64,000 nucleotides of DNA from Bradyrhizobium sp. Arg816. GTDB lineage: Bacteria > Pseudomonadota > Alphaproteobacteria > Rhizobiales > Xanthobacteraceae. Position numbers and translations under genes: made by a program. A model generated the notes under the pieces. That model did not search any database, had not been told where the DNA came from, and saw nothing but the letters and a program-made list of their open reading frames with translations. Positions 44,941-53,779 of this stretch are shown in pieces. Each line of letters opens with the position of its first letter. Within the stretch, counting starts at the first letter, position 1. The stretch lies in NCBI RefSeq assembly GCF_029989365.1, contig NZ_JAPRAQ010000011.1:124001-188000 (forward strand). The letters are read 5' to 3'.

Positions 44941-46167
44941 ATGAGGAATGGAATGCTGCATCTGGCCACGGCAACGGCGCTGACCCTGGCGCTGTCGGTC
45001 ACCGCGGCCAGTGCCCAGAAAAAATATGATCCGGGCGCCAGCGACACCGAGATCAAGGTCGGACAGACCATGCCGTTTTCGGGACCGGCGTCGGCCTATT
45101 CGTCGATCGGCAAGACCCAGGCCGCCTATTTCAAGATGATCAACGACCAGGGCGGCATCAATGGTCGCAAGATCAATTTGATCCAGTATGACGACGCCTA
45201 TTCGCCGCCGAAAGCCGTGGAGCAGATCCGCAAGCTCGTCGAGAGCGACGAGGTGCTTCTGACTTTCCAAATCATCGGCACGCCCGTGAACGCGGCCGTC
45301 CAGAAATATCTCAATTCCAAGAAGGTGCCGCAGCTGTTCGCAGCGACCGGCGCCTCGCGGTTGACCGATCCGAAGAACTTTCCATGGACCATGGGCTACA
45401 ATCCCAACTACTTCGTCGAAGGCCGAATCTACGGCCAGTACATTCTGAAGGAGCATCCGGCCGCCAAGATCGGCGTGCTCTATCAGAACGACGACCTCGG
45501 CAAGGACTATCTGAACGGCATCAAGGCCGGCCTCGGCGACAAGGCCGCCAAGATGATCGTGACCGAAGCGTCCTACGAGGTGTCCGATCCCACGGTCGAC
45601 TCGCAGATCCTCAAGATCAAGGACGCCGGCGCCGATTTGTTCTTCAGCGCCACAACGCCGAAGCAGGCCGCACAGGCGATCAAGAAGATCGCCGAAATGG
45701 GCTGGCATCCGATCCAGATCGTCGACATCAACGCCACCTCGGTCGGTGCGGTGCTGAAGCCGGCAGGCCTTGATGCGGCCAAGGGCCTGATCAGCGTCAA
45801 CTACGGCAAGGAACCGCTCGATCCGACCTGGAAGGACGACGCCGGCCTGAAGAAGTATTTTGACTTCATGGCGAAGTACTATCCGGACGGCGACAAGGAC
45901 TCGAACTTCAACACCTACGGTTATGGCACAGCCCAGCTCCTGGTCCATGTGTTGAAGCAGTGCGGTGACGATCTGACGCGCGAGAACGTCATGAAGCAGG
46001 CAGCGTCGCTGAAGGACGTCACCAGCGACATCGCGCTGCCCGGTATCAAGGCCAACACCTCGGCGACCGACTACCGCGTCAACAAGCAGCTTCAGATGAT
46101 GAAGTTCAACGGCGAACGCTGGGAGCTATTCGGCCCGATCCTGGAGGACGCGGGCCCGGCGGGTTAG
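44941..46167 (+). CDS. Branched-chain amino acid-type ABC binding protein, copy 2
   Basis: A 408-residue paralog of the protein at 43442, equal in length and, by eye, about three quarters identical. The signal peptide differs (MLHLATATALTLALSVTAASA) while the mature part is nearly collinear and the C-termini almost identical (GERWELFGPI then GPAG). The start at 44941 has GAGGA eight bases upstream. The gene ends before a strong intrinsic terminator at 46192. No permease is adjacent. Ligand is unknown. Confidence 0.92.
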   Translation: MRNGMLHLATATALTLALSVTAASAQKKYDPGASDTEIKVGQTMPFSGPASAYSSIGKTQAAYFKMINDQGGINGRKINLIQYDDAYSPPKAVEQIRKLVESDEVLLTFQIIGTPVNAAVQKYLNSKKVPQLFAATGASRLTDPKNFPWTMGYNPNYFVEGRIYGQYILKEHPAAKIGVLYQNDDLGKDYLNGIKAGLGDKAAKMIVTEASYEVSDPTVDSQILKIKDAGADLFFSATTPKQAAQAIKKIAEMGWHPIQIVDINATSVGAVLKPAGLDAAKGLISVNYGKEPLDPTWKDDAGLKKYFDFMAKYYPDGDKDSNFNTYGYGTAQLLVHVLKQCGDDLTRENVMKQAASLKDVTSDIALPGIKANTSATDYRVNKQLQMMKFNGERWELFGPILEDAGPAG

Positions 46168-46191
46168 TGGCTGCTTGAATTGCGCGATGTG

Positions 46192-46221
46192 ATCGGCGGC
46201 CTTCTGGCCGCCGATTCTTTT
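46192..46221 (+). terminator. Intrinsic terminator after binding-protein copy 2
   Basis: A perfect 10-base stem, ATCGGCGGCC/GGCCGCCGAT, with a TTCT loop, followed by TCTTTT. It lies 25 bases after the stop codon. It is the clearest Rho-independent terminator I see in the window. Confidence 0.85.
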
Positions 46222-46241
46222 GAGCTTGGCTCAATCCATCA

Positions 46242-46368
46242 CCGTCACCCTGAGGTGGCCGCCTCTTCAGCGGCCCTCGAAGGGCGACGGCCCGGCTGGT
46301 CGCAGCGTAGAAGCATCGGGGCCTTTCATCCTTCGAGGCTCGCAAGAGCTCGCGCTTCAGGATGACGG
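46242..46368. repeat. Family H inverted repeat
   Basis: Arms CCGTCACCCTGAGGTGGCC and CTTCAGGATGACGG, with inner GGCCCTCGAAGG pairing with CCTTCGAGGC. It lies in the convergent gap between the second binding-protein gene and the DUF1330 gene, right after the terminator. Confidence 0.8.
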
Positions 46369-46382
46369 ATAGAGATTGGTGC

Positions 46383-46808
46383 CTACTCCGGTATTTCTCC
46401 AAAGTTCTTCCCGACCGGCAGCACCGCGTGCCGGATCAGCCGTGAATCCTCCACCGCGGCCTGGCGATGCTTCACCGCTTCGCGATAGACGGGATCGCGG
46501 ATCATCTCGACGAAGGCGGCAACGCTTGGATATTCGGCGATGAAGCAATGGTCCCAGTGCTCCTCTTGCGGGCCGATCAGCATCAGCTCGAATTTGCCCT
46601 GCCAGACGATGCGGCCGCCGAGGCGCTCGAACACCGGGCCGCTCTCGCGGCCATAGGCTGCATAGGCTTCCGCGCCGCTCGCCTTGCGGCCGTCGGGATA
46701 GGCTGCCTCTTCGCGCAAACGCACCAGATTGAGCATGTGGATCGGGCCGGGGCGATCGTTGTCCCGGAACTGCGCAAAAATCTCCTTGCTCGGATCGATA
46801 TGGCCCAT
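46383..46808 (-). CDS. DUF1330 family protein
   Basis: A 141-residue protein with the dimeric ferredoxin-like fold of DUF1330. The family pattern is seen as MLNLVRLREEA, then the Y-G-R-E-S-G-P and GKFELMLIGPQEEHWDHCFIAEYPS segments. Its biochemical role is not established. GAGGGAAC lies before the start ATG. It converges with the second binding-protein gene. Confidence 0.85.
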   Translation of the reverse strand: MGHIDPSKEIFAQFRDNDRPGPIHMLNLVRLREEAAYPDGRKASGAEAYAAYGRESGPVFERLGGRIVWQGKFELMLIGPQEEHWDHCFIAEYPSVAAFVEMIRDPVYREAVKHRQAAVEDSRLIRHAVLPVGKNFGEIPE

Positions 46809-46975
46809 GCCGGTTCCCTCTTGTTTATGTCGGCGATCCTAGCTCTGCCGCCTGGCGAGCGGAACTGCGGCAGGCGAATGCCGCACCTCCTAATCGCGCG
46901 TTAAGCTCTGGGTAACCGGGCCTTAAACAGCGACCGGTAGCGTGCGACGAGGCGGGCTGACCGGGCGTTTTGCGT

Positions 46976-49192
46976 ATGGCGTGGGGAAAGAAAAAGGGTG
47001 GGCGGAAGGAGCCATTGTTCGGCTTGCCTGCTGCGCTCGCCGATCTGCGCCTGACCGCGGCCGACCGCGTCCCCGGCGGCGAGGACAAGCCGAAGAAATC
47101 AACGAAACCATCCGCCAAGCGCAAGAGCGAGGATGCCGGCGACGAGCCGTCGCGCGAGCGGAAGGCACCAGCCGGCCGCAGCGGCGCCAAGCGCCGGTCG
47201 AAATCGGGCGGAGGCTTCAGCCTCGGCCGCCTCGTCTATTGGGGTGCGGTGCTCGGCCTGTGGGGCGTGATCGCCGTGATCGGCGTCGTGATCTATGTCG
47301 GCGCCCATCTGCCGCCGATCCAGTCGCTGGAGATTCCCAAGCGGCCGCCGACGATCCAGATCGTCGGCATCGACGGCAGCATGCTGGCGCAGCGCGGCGA
47401 GATGGCCGGCGCCAACGTCTCGCTGCAGGACCTGCCGCCCTATCTGCCGAAGGCCTTCATCGCCATCGAGGACCGCCGTTTCTACTCGCATTTCGGCATC
47501 GACCCGATTGGCATCCTGCGCGCCCTCGTCACCAACGTGCTCCATCGCGGCGTCTCGCAGGGCGGCTCGACCTTGACGCAGCAGCTCGCGAAAAACCTGT
47601 TCCTTACCCAGGAACGGACCATGGCGCGCAAGCTCCAGGAGGCGGAGCTCGCGATCTGGCTGGAGCGCAAGCATTCCAAGAACGAGATTCTGGAGCTCTA
47701 TCTCAACCGCGTCTATTTCGGCTCGGGCGCCTATGGCGTCGAGGCCGCGGCGCAGAAATATTTCGGCAAGTCGGCGAAGAACGTCACCGTCGCCGAGGCC
47801 GCGATGCTGGCCGGCCTCGTCAAATCGCCGTCGCGGCTGGCGCCGAACCGCAATCCCGAAGGCGCGGAAGCGCGCGCGCAAATCGTGCTCGCGGCGATGG
47901 CGGATGCCAAGTTCATCACCGACGCGCAGGCGCAGGCCTCGATCGGCCACCCCTCCTACAACGTGAAGCCGGCCGGCGCCGGCACGGTCAACTACGTCGC
48001 CGACTGGATCGGCGAGGTGCTGGACGATCTGGTCGGCCAGATCGATGAGAGCATCAAGGTCGAGACCACGATCGATCCGAAGCTTCAGAGCGTGGCGGAA
48101 GCCGCCATCATCGACGAGCTCGCGGCCAAGAGCGTCAAGTTCAATGTCAGCCAGGGCGCGCTCGTGGCGATGACGCCTGACGGCGCGGTGCGCGCCATGG
48201 TCGGCGGGCGGAACTATTCCGACAGCCAGTACAACCGCGCGGTCACTGCGAAGCGCCAGCCGGGCTCCTCGTTCAAGCCGTTCGTGTACCTGACCGCGCT
48301 CGAGCAGGGGCTGACGCCGGACACGGTGCGCCAGGACGCGCCGATCGAGGTCAAGGGCTGGAAGCCCGAGAACTACACCCATGAATATTTCGGCGCGGTG
48401 ACGCTGACGCAGGGGCTGGCAATGTCGCTCAACACCGTCGCCATCCGCCTCGGTCTCGAGGTCGGGCCGAAGAACGTGGTGCGGACCGCGCACCGGCTCG
48501 GCATCTCCTCGAAGCTCGAGCCCAATGCCTCGATCGCGCTCGGCACCTCCGAAGTCTCGGTCGTCGAGCTGGTCGGCGCCTATGCGCCCTTCGCCAATGG
48601 CGGCTTCGCCGTGGCGCCGCACGTCGTCACGCGGATCAGGACGCTCAGTGGCAAGCTGCTCTACATGCGGCAAGCGGAAGAGCGCAACCCGGTCATCGAC
48701 CCGCGCTATGTCGGCATGATGAACACGATGATGCGGGAGACGCTGATATCAGGCACCGCCAAGAAAGCGGAGATCCCCGGCTGGCCGGCGGCCGGCAAGA
48801 CCGGTACCAGCCAGGATTACCGCGACGCCTGGTTCATCGGCTACACCGCCAACCTCGTCACCGGCGTCTGGCTCGGCAATGACGACAACTCGCCGACCAA
48901 GAAGGCGACCGGCGGCGGCCTGCCGGTCGAAGTCTGGTCCCGCTTCATGCGCACGGCGCACGAGGGTGTGCCGGTGGCCGCCTTGCCGAACTCGCAAGCG
49001 ACCTGGGGCCTCTCGAATCTCGCGCAGGCGGCATCGCAGGTATCGCCGCCGACGGCAACGACGGCGCCAGGGCCGGCACCGGCGAGCAGCGGCGGCTATC
49101 GCCCGCCTCCGACGCGCGCCAATGTGCGGCCGGAAGCCGCAGCAGGCCTCGACGGCTGGCTGATGGACCGGCTGTTCGGCGGAAATCGGTAG
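46976..49192 (+). CDS. Class A penicillin-binding protein (PBP1-type)
   Basis: A 738-residue bifunctional peptidoglycan synthase. A basic cytoplasmic start of about 85 residues precedes one TM helix. The glycosyltransferase domain follows with IEDRRFYSHFGID (catalytic Glu) and QGGSTLTQQLAKNLFL. The transpeptidase domain carries S431-S-F-K (SxxK), S-L-N and K-T-G-T motifs. The C-terminus is Pro/Ala-rich. It polymerises and crosslinks cell wall at the periplasmic face. The ATG 46976 is two codons into the frame; the upstream site is weak. Confidence 0.94.
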   Translation: MAWGKKKGGRKEPLFGLPAALADLRLTAADRVPGGEDKPKKSTKPSAKRKSEDAGDEPSRERKAPAGRSGAKRRSKSGGGFSLGRLVYWGAVLGLWGVIAVIGVVIYVGAHLPPIQSLEIPKRPPTIQIVGIDGSMLAQRGEMAGANVSLQDLPPYLPKAFIAIEDRRFYSHFGIDPIGILRALVTNVLHRGVSQGGSTLTQQLAKNLFLTQERTMARKLQEAELAIWLERKHSKNEILELYLNRVYFGSGAYGVEAAAQKYFGKSAKNVTVAEAAMLAGLVKSPSRLAPNRNPEGAEARAQIVLAAMADAKFITDAQAQASIGHPSYNVKPAGAGTVNYVADWIGEVLDDLVGQIDESIKVETTIDPKLQSVAEAAIIDELAAKSVKFNVSQGALVAMTPDGAVRAMVGGRNYSDSQYNRAVTAKRQPGSSFKPFVYLTALEQGLTPDTVRQDAPIEVKGWKPENYTHEYFGAVTLTQGLAMSLNTVAIRLGLEVGPKNVVRTAHRLGISSKLEPNASIALGTSEVSVVELVGAYAPFANGGFAVAPHVVTRIRTLSGKLLYMRQAEERNPVIDPRYVGMMNTMMRETLISGTAKKAEIPGWPAAGKTGTSQDYRDAWFIGYTANLVTGVWLGNDDNSPTKKATGGGLPVEVWSRFMRTAHEGVPVAALPNSQATWGLSNLAQAASQVSPPTATTAPGPAPASSGGYRPPPTRANVRPEAAAGLDGWLMDRLFGGNR

Positions 49193-49587
49193 CCTCGAGC
49201 TGAGGTCCCCAGGGCCTCAAAACAAAAAACGTGAAAACAACCCCATGCACAGTAGCCGGTGATATCCGGCGCGATGCGCGGTGAAGCTCGCGAACTCATT
49301 GGCGCGTCAGAGCATTCGGTCGCCAGCGCGCAAGGCGTGGCGGCAGCATAGCATTTGACGATTGAGTGGACCGAATGCAGCTGCAATGCACGCATTCGAA
49401 CTCATTCGCGCGATGCCACAGTCCGCGGTTCCCAAAGGCAAGTCCTGCCTATGGCGGCAAGATTTACCGACGCCGGGAAGTTTCCGAACGCCAAAACACC
49501 AGTCTCTTCAAAGCTCCGACATCGGCCCAGGAATTGCTCTCTTAGGTTGAGTCGCGAAGACTCGGGTTTAGTGGGAAGGAGCGTTCC
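49193..49587. other. 395-base gene-poor leader region
   Basis: No gene, tRNA or family repeat is recognised. It holds an inverted repeat CGAATGC/GCATTCG (49372-49398) and a small hairpin GAGTC-GCGAA-GACTC (49549-49563) about 25 bases before the next start codon. It appears less GC-rich than the flanking genes. It may be the promoter and 5' leader of the gene at 49588. Confidence 0.5.
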
Positions 49588-50247
49588 ATGATTTCAGGCC
49601 TGTCCAACCCGGCATCGAGCTATCTGCGTCCCTCATCAACGTCCAATTCAAACCCGACATCGGGTGTCCTCTCGGAGGCGCCCGCCGAGACCGACGCAGC
49701 GACCAGCGCACCTGGAATTGACGTGTCGCAGCTCAAGCCGCTGCAAGGCGCCAAGCCGATCTCGGTGGCGGATAACCCGGTCCTGCGCGACCTGATGGCA
49801 ACGAATTGGCTGATGACCCACGGCGCGAGCGCGACTCAACCGGCCGTCTCGGACGATGCGCCTGAGAATACCTATGCCCAGGTGAAGGTTGACGGCAAGG
49901 TGGTGGCCACTCTGTACAATGGCGGGTCCTCGACGATGACCAACGCGGCGGCCGCAAAGATCGGCAAGCTCGAGGATCCTCCCGGTCTGAGTGGACCCGA
50001 TCTGGCGCAATGGCGAGCCGACAATTACGCCAAGCTGCTTGGCGGCTCCGTCGAAAAAGCGTCCACCGCGATCACGCAATCGCAATGGACACCGCGTCAA
50101 AGCAATTCTGCGATCTATAGCCGCGATCAACTCGACGCGGCCTTCCAGGCGATGCTGGCCGAGGGTCAGAAAGCCAGCGCCCAATTGCAATCGTTCTATC
50201 TCGCGTCACGGGCGCAGCCGGGAGCAAGCGCGGATTACAGCGCCTGA
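49588..50247 (+). CDS. Unknown Ser/Ala-rich protein
   Basis: A 219-residue protein that I do not recognise. The first 45 residues are Ser/Thr/Pro/Ala-rich and look disordered, followed by LQGAKPISVADNPVLRDLMATNWL, a strand-like TYAQVKVDGKVVATLYNGG and a helical C-terminus. There is no signal peptide, membrane segment or catalytic motif. AAGGAG lies six bases before the start ATG. The gene stands alone, is less GC-biased than its neighbours and has a long non-coding leader. It could be a lineage-specific accessory gene. Confidence 0.72.
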   Translation: MISGLSNPASSYLRPSSTSNSNPTSGVLSEAPAETDAATSAPGIDVSQLKPLQGAKPISVADNPVLRDLMATNWLMTHGASATQPAVSDDAPENTYAQVKVDGKVVATLYNGGSSTMTNAAAAKIGKLEDPPGLSGPDLAQWRADNYAKLLGGSVEKASTAITQSQWTPRQSNSAIYSRDQLDAAFQAMLAEGQKASAQLQSFYLASRAQPGASADYSA

Positions 50248-50289
50248 TCCGAGCGACGAATTGATACCGCGGGTCAGCTGTCGTCCGCT

Positions 50290-50430
50290 GTCATTCTCCG
50301 CCACCGGGTCTCGCCTTCGGCGAGCCCGATGACGGGCTCCAACGGGGAATCCGGTACGCCGCGGCGTTTCGGCTCAACAACAACAGTCTCTGGAATACTG
50401 GGTCGCCCGGTCAAGCCGGGCGACGACAGT
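50290..50430. repeat. Family F composite repeat, copy 2
   Basis: The right half (TCTGGAATACTGGGTCGCCC, GTCAAGCCGGGCGACGACAG) matches 23956; the left half differs (GGGTCTCGCCTTCGGCGAGCCC). It lies in a 206-base convergent gap. Confidence 0.85.
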
Positions 50431-50453
50431 CAGTGTTGGGCTAGCAGCGCGCC

Positions 50454-51209
50454 CTAATTCTCGACGCCGTAGCGGTGCAGGTCGTTGCCGTGCGTGTCGA
50501 GCCACTTCTTGGCGCGCTCCATCGACGGGCAGACCTTTCCGCAGACGCGCCAGAACCGCGCCGAGTGGTTCATCTCGACGAGATGGGCGACCTCGTGCGC
50601 GGCGAGGTAGTCGAGCACGTAAGGCGGCGCGAGGATCAGGCGCCAGGAGAACGACAGCGAGCCCGCCGAGGTGCAGGAGCCCCAACGGCTGGACTGATCG
50701 CGGATCGAGAGGCGCTTGACCTTGACGCCGAGCTCGACGGCATAGGCCTCCGCCGAGCGCTGGAGATCGTGGCGCGCCTCGCGCTTGAGGAAGTCGCTGA
50801 CGCGGCGGTCGACATATTCGACCCCGCCGGCGACGCAGAGAATGCGTTCACCGCTGTCGCGCACTTCCGTCCAGACCGTGCCGCGCGTGCCGGCACGATG
50901 AACGATACGATGGGGGTTGCCGCGTAGCGGTATCACTGTGCCGGGTTGGAACGGCGCAGCCTTCGGCAAACGCCCGAGACGCGCAGCGATCCACGCACCG
51001 TGACGTTGCGCGAAGTCCTTGGCTTCGGCCAGCGTGCCGCGCGGCGGGATGGTGAGGATGGCTTCGCGATCGCTCGGATGGATTCTGAGCGTGTAGCGGC
51101 GCGCGCGGCGGTGCCGGCGCAATCGAATCGCAAAAAACTGCGATCCATGGGTGATGACCAAGGTCTTCGGCTCGTGGGGCCGCCGATAGAGAAGTGCGCG
51201 AGTGGCCAT
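50454..51209 (-). CDS. YgjP-type (DUF45) metallopeptidase
   Basis: A 251-residue protein of the YgjP/SprT-related zinc-peptidase family. The metal site is seen in AAHEVAHLVEMNHS (HExxH and a third His) following the family hallmark SSRWGSCTS. The substrate is unknown; E. coli YgjP is an uncharacterised relative. The start is taken at ATG 51209, although an ATG at 51293 would add 28 residues with no family resemblance. A structured intergenic region precedes it. Confidence 0.87.
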   Translation of the reverse strand: MATRALLYRRPHEPKTLVITHGSQFFAIRLRRHRRARRYTLRIHPSDREAILTIPPRGTLAEAKDFAQRHGAWIAARLGRLPKAAPFQPGTVIPLRGNPHRIVHRAGTRGTVWTEVRDSGERILCVAGGVEYVDRRVSDFLKREARHDLQRSAEAYAVELGVKVKRLSIRDQSSRWGSCTSAGSLSFSWRLILAPPYVLDYLAAHEVAHLVEMNHSARFWRVCGKVCPSMERAKKWLDTHGNDLHRYGVEN

Positions 51210-51310
51210 GTCTGTCAGTCCGGGGGGCAGGAGGGCGCCCGGATTCTGCCATAACCGCCGCCAGGGAAAGCGCTCGGCGCAAAAACAAATCATTTGCCCA
51301 ATATACAGCG

Positions 51311-51462
51311 GTCCAGCGTCCGGGAGACCCTACAGACTGGGGTTGGAACCCGGTTTTTTCGCCCCCGCTGGACGCATGCGGCACCCCCAAGGGGTGAGGT
51401 AGGAATCACTCCTACAAAGCTACCTAAATACCGCGAATCTGGAGGGAACCAGCCCCTGCTGG
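51311..51462. ncRNA. Candidate structured RNA or regulatory element
   Basis: A compact series of stems between phaZ and the YgjP gene: an outer stem GTCCAGCG/CGCTGGAC (51311-51318 with 51366-51373) enclosing CCGGG/CCCGG (51320 with 51349) that is followed by six T (51354-51359), then ACCCC/GGGGT (51383-51395), GTAGGA/TCCTAC (51399-51415) and CCAGC/GCTGG (51449-51462). The strand is unresolved. It does not match the tmRNA tag, SRP or RNase P patterns I know. On the plus strand the first unit is shaped like an intrinsic terminator. Confidence 0.35.
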
Positions 51463-51510
51463 AACCCCCGGCGAAGTGTTGATTTTCAGCGGGAAAGCCG
51501 AAAAACGCGC

Positions 51511-52839
51511 TTATTCGGCCGCGAGAGCCTGCAACGAGCTCGGATTCGCAGCCGAGACCATGAAGTCATGGATGCGCGGCACGATTTCCGACTTGAAGCG
51601 CGAGCCGTTGAACACGCCGTAATGTCCGACGCCCTTCTGGACGTAATGAACGCGGCGATGATCGGGGATCGAGCTGCACAATGTGTGCGTTGCTTCGGTC
51701 TGACCGAGCCCGGAGATGTCGTCGTTCTCGCCTTCGACCGTCATCAGCGCCACGCGCGTGACCTTCGAGGGGTCGACGCGTGTTCCGCGATGGGTCATCT
51801 CGCCCTTCGGCAGCGAGTGCTTCACGAATACGGTATCGACCGTCTGCAGATAATACTCGGCGGAGAGATCCATCACCGCGAGATATTCGTCGTAGAAGTC
51901 GCGATGCTTGTCGACGAGGTCGCCGTCGCCCTTCACCAGGTTGGCGAACAGGCGCTTGTGGGCGTCCATGTGCCGGTCGAGGTTCATGCTGATGAAGCCG
52001 TTGAGCTGCAGGAAGCCCGGATAGACGTCGCGCATCATGCCCGGATGCGGGAACGGCACCTTGGTGATGACGGTGTTGCGGAACCAGTCGATGCCGCGCT
52101 CCTGGGCGAGCTTGTTCACGCCCGTCGGATTGCGGCGGGTGTCGATCGGGCCGCCCATCAGCGTCATCGAGGTCGGCACGAAGGGATCGCGCCGCGCTTC
52201 CATGATCGAGACGGCGGCAACGACGGGAACGGAGGGCTGGCACACCGCCATGACATGGGTGTTGCCGCCAAGGACGTGCAGCATCTCGATGACGTAGTCG
52301 ATGTAGTCGTCGAGATCGAAGCGGCCTTCGCTCAGGGGCACCATGCGGGCGTCGGCCCAATCGGTGATGTAGACCTCATGCGCCGGCAGGAAAGCCTCGA
52401 CCGTGCCGCGCAGCAGCGTCGCGTAGTGGCCGGACATCGGCGCCACGATCAGCACCCGCGGCTGCGGGCTGCGCAAGGGACGAGCGAACTTGCGATCGAA
52501 GTAGAGCAGGTTGCAGAACGGCTTTTCCCAGACCGAGCGGACCTCGACGGGGACGCGGATGCCGTTGACCTCGGTGTCGTTGAGACCCCATTCCGGCTTG
52601 CCGTAACGGCGCGTGGTGCGTTCGAACAATTCACAGGCCGCGGCGACCGACTTGCCGACCTCGGTGCGCGCCCACGGATTGAGGGGGTTCTGAAACAGGA
52701 GCTTGGTCGCGTCGGTGACCGCACGCGCCGGATTGAGAGAGGCCTGCGCCATCTCGTACATCCAGTACATCGGCGTCGTCAGGACCGGACTGCCTTCGGC
52801 CGCCAGGGGCGGCGCGCCGCCGAACTCACCAATAGGCAT
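51511..52839 (-). CDS. phaZ: Intracellular poly(3-hydroxybutyrate) depolymerase
   Basis: A 442-residue soluble enzyme that degrades the native PHB granule. The triad is Cys200 (MAVCQPSVPVV), an Asp near EGENDD and a His in GVGHYGVF; a Cys nucleophile in place of Ser is typical of this intracellular class. The N-terminus MYWMYEMAQASLNPARA is characteristic. AGAGGAA lies before the start ATG. It mobilises carbon stored as PHB, which Bradyrhizobium accumulates. Confidence 0.93.
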   Translation of the reverse strand: MPIGEFGGAPPLAAEGSPVLTTPMYWMYEMAQASLNPARAVTDATKLLFQNPLNPWARTEVGKSVAAACELFERTTRRYGKPEWGLNDTEVNGIRVPVEVRSVWEKPFCNLLYFDRKFARPLRSPQPRVLIVAPMSGHYATLLRGTVEAFLPAHEVYITDWADARMVPLSEGRFDLDDYIDYVIEMLHVLGGNTHVMAVCQPSVPVVAAVSIMEARRDPFVPTSMTLMGGPIDTRRNPTGVNKLAQERGIDWFRNTVITKVPFPHPGMMRDVYPGFLQLNGFISMNLDRHMDAHKRLFANLVKGDGDLVDKHRDFYDEYLAVMDLSAEYYLQTVDTVFVKHSLPKGEMTHRGTRVDPSKVTRVALMTVEGENDDISGLGQTEATHTLCSSIPDHRRVHYVQKGVGHYGVFNGSRFKSEIVPRIHDFMVSAANPSSLQALAAE

Positions 52840-52865
52840 CGTTATATTCCTCTTCGCATCGCAGC

Positions 52866-52894
52866 ATACTGCCGAATGCGTAATATTGCGTCAA
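52866..52894 (-). promoter_or_regulatory. Weak candidate promoter of phaZ
   Basis: TTGACG (plus 52889-52894) and CAGTAT (plus 52866-52871) on the minus strand, with a 17-base spacer, about 27 bases before the phaZ start. The -35 is good but the -10 is poor, so this is tentative. Confidence 0.3.
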
Positions 52895-52960
52895 TGCATG
52901 GTTCCGTACATCTACGGGCCCTGAACGGCCAAACCAGCCTGAATCCACGGGAAAGTGAGG

Positions 52961-53779
52961 TTATTCACCGCTCGAGAGCAGCGAGCCGTGCTTCTTGGCG
53001 CTCCGCAAAAGGGCAAGGAATGCCCCAAAAGATGCAACCAGCAGCACCGCATTGATGGCCAACGCACTCAACATCAGATCGGTCCTGAAGGTGTGTTCGA
53101 TCAGGAGTGTCCGCATTCCCTCGAACACATAGGTCGGCGGCAGCGACCAGGCGACGTATTGCAGCCATGCCGGCAGCACGCTGACGGGATAGTAGACGCA
53201 GGCGAGCGGCATGATGGCGAACATCAGGGTCCAGACGATGCTCTCGGCGCCGAGGCCGTTTCGCAGCACCAGCCCCGAGACGAAGATGCCGACCGCCCAG
53301 CTGGTGAAGATCAGATTGCAGAAGAACGCGATCAGCGGCAGGCCGAGGGCGTAGACGTTGAAGTGAAACAGGAACAGCGCGAGCAGCGTCATCGGGATGA
53401 CGCCGATCGCGAGCCGGATCATGCTCATGATCATCAGCGACAGCAGAAACTCGATCGGCTTCAAGGGACTCATCATGAGGTTGCCGATGTTGCGGGCCCA
53501 CATCTCCTCCAGGAACGAGATCGAAAAGCCGAGCTGGCCGCGGAACAGAATGTCCCAGAGGATGACGGCGCCGATCAGCGTGCCGCCGGCGCGCGCGAAG
53601 AAATTGGCGTTCTCGGCGATGTAGAGCTGGAGAAAGCCCCAGGTGATGACCTGGAGCGCGGGCCAATAAAGCAGCTCAAGCAGCCGCGGCCAGGACGACA
53701 TCAACAGATACCAGTAGCGCAGGATCATCGCGCCGATGCGATGGATGGAAATGCCGCCGTGGAGGGAGAGCTCGGTCAT
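52961..53779 (-). CDS. ABC-2 type transporter permease
   Basis: A 272-residue membrane protein with six hydrophobic segments, typical of ABC-2 exporters. The family element VSVLPAWLQYVAWSLPPTYVFEG (ABC-2 signature) is present near residue 205. It overlaps the ATPase gene by four bases (ATGA), so the pair is coupled. Substrate unknown; such pairs can export drugs, polysaccharide or lipid. Confidence 0.9.
   Translation of the reverse strand: MTELSLHGGISIHRIGAMILRYWYLLMSSWPRLLELLYWPALQVITWGFLQLYIAENANFFARAGGTLIGAVILWDILFRGQLGFSISFLEEMWARNIGNLMMSPLKPIEFLLSLMIMSMIRLAIGVIPMTLLALFLFHFNVYALGLPLIAFFCNLIFTSWAVGIFVSGLVLRNGLGAESIVWTLMFAIMPLACVYYPVSVLPAWLQYVAWSLPPTYVFEGMRTLLIEHTFRTDLMLSALAINAVLLVASFGAFLALLRSAKKHGSLLSSGE

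Noticed and set aside
46106-46402. Small open frame over the family H repeat and terminator
   Set aside because: It runs through a terminator and a repeat and overlaps the end of a real gene; it lacks a ribosome site.
47099-48673. Minus-strand frame of 524 codons over the penicillin-binding protein gene
   Set aside because: Antisense to a gene with all SxxK, SxN and KTG motifs.
51294-51510. Permuted two-piece tmRNA, SRP RNA or RNase P RNA
   Set aside because: No tag reading frame, no GGTTCRA T-arm, no SRP tetraloop or RNase P core sequence was found; kept only as an unassigned structured element.
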